Assembly: GCF_900156575.1 (NCBI RefSeq)
Contig: NZ_FTNY01000004.1
Location: forward strand, 1 to 64,000
DNA: 64,000 bases
Reading direction: 5' to 3'
Origin: Chryseobacterium shigense
GTDB taxonomy: Bacteria; Bacteroidota; Bacteroidia; Flavobacteriales; Weeksellaceae
Below, piece by piece: positions 63,945-64,000 of this stretch. The notes under the pieces were generated by a model that saw nothing but the letters and a program-made list of their open reading frames with translations, was not told the origin of the DNA and did no database searches. The first letter of the stretch is position 1; every line of letters begins with the position of its first letter. Position numbers and translations under genes: made by a program.

Positions 63945-64000
63945 TGGTATTGTAGTAATAGTTTTTAATAAGACAGTTCCTGGCTTTCTTTTATTACATC

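Overview
The window reads as chromosomal DNA of a flavobacterium, most likely Chryseobacterium or a close relative in Weeksellaceae. Several things point there. The alkaline phosphatase closely matches Elizabethkingia/Chryseobacterium PafA. gldB and gldC are present, as are a secreted protein with a type IX secretion (T9SS) tail, OMP_b-brl-type outer-membrane proteins and the Bacteroidota promoter box TAnnTTTG in front of many genes. The DNA is AT-rich and there is no phage or plasmid backbone. No tRNA, rRNA or CRISPR was found.

Layout. 1-890 has no gene but carries three stacked leftward promoter boxes, as if a strongly expressed unit lies just outside the left edge. 0.9-5.7 kb (minus strand) holds gldB, then a run of gldC, a lipoprotein, a transsulfuration enzyme, a secreted NTF2-like protein, a GNAT acetyltransferase and a DinB protein. 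5.7-9.2 kb (plus) has an LRR protein, an acetyltransferase, nadE and a barnase/barstar pair split by a GIY-YIG nuclease gene between inverted repeats. 9.3-16 kb holds two families of secreted proteins, each in three tandem copies. 16-25 kb has pafA, small enzymes, a TetR/SDR pair with matching operators, a double-glycine Cys-rich peptide and small membrane proteins. 25-29 kb (minus) has mdh and a bacteriophytochrome/heme oxygenase operon. 29-36.5 kb (plus) has an Ntn amidohydrolase, a porin, a dicarboxylate transporter and sdhCAB.

36.7-45 kb is the most unusual part. It contains an NdpA-like protein, an AraC regulator and two successive cassettes, each a tiny membrane peptide plus a small soluble protein of one family. 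A lipoprotein follows, then two adjacent cholesterol-dependent-cytolysin-like proteins, one short and one long. The lipoprotein and the cytolysin-like pair carry the same 19-bp operator-like palindrome overlapping their promoters. This suggests one co-regulated pore-forming system with an undescribed lipoprotein partner.

45-64 kb is mainly conserved: thioredoxin-like protein, acyltransferase, dnaK, ppk1-ppx, a NAD-binding protein with a coupled micropeptide, a large T9SS cargo protein, NfeD-flotillin, the Fe-S assembly pair apbC-nifU, and an outer-membrane receptor next to an 11-copy heptamer repeat. Families and motifs were read by eye; no database search was run.
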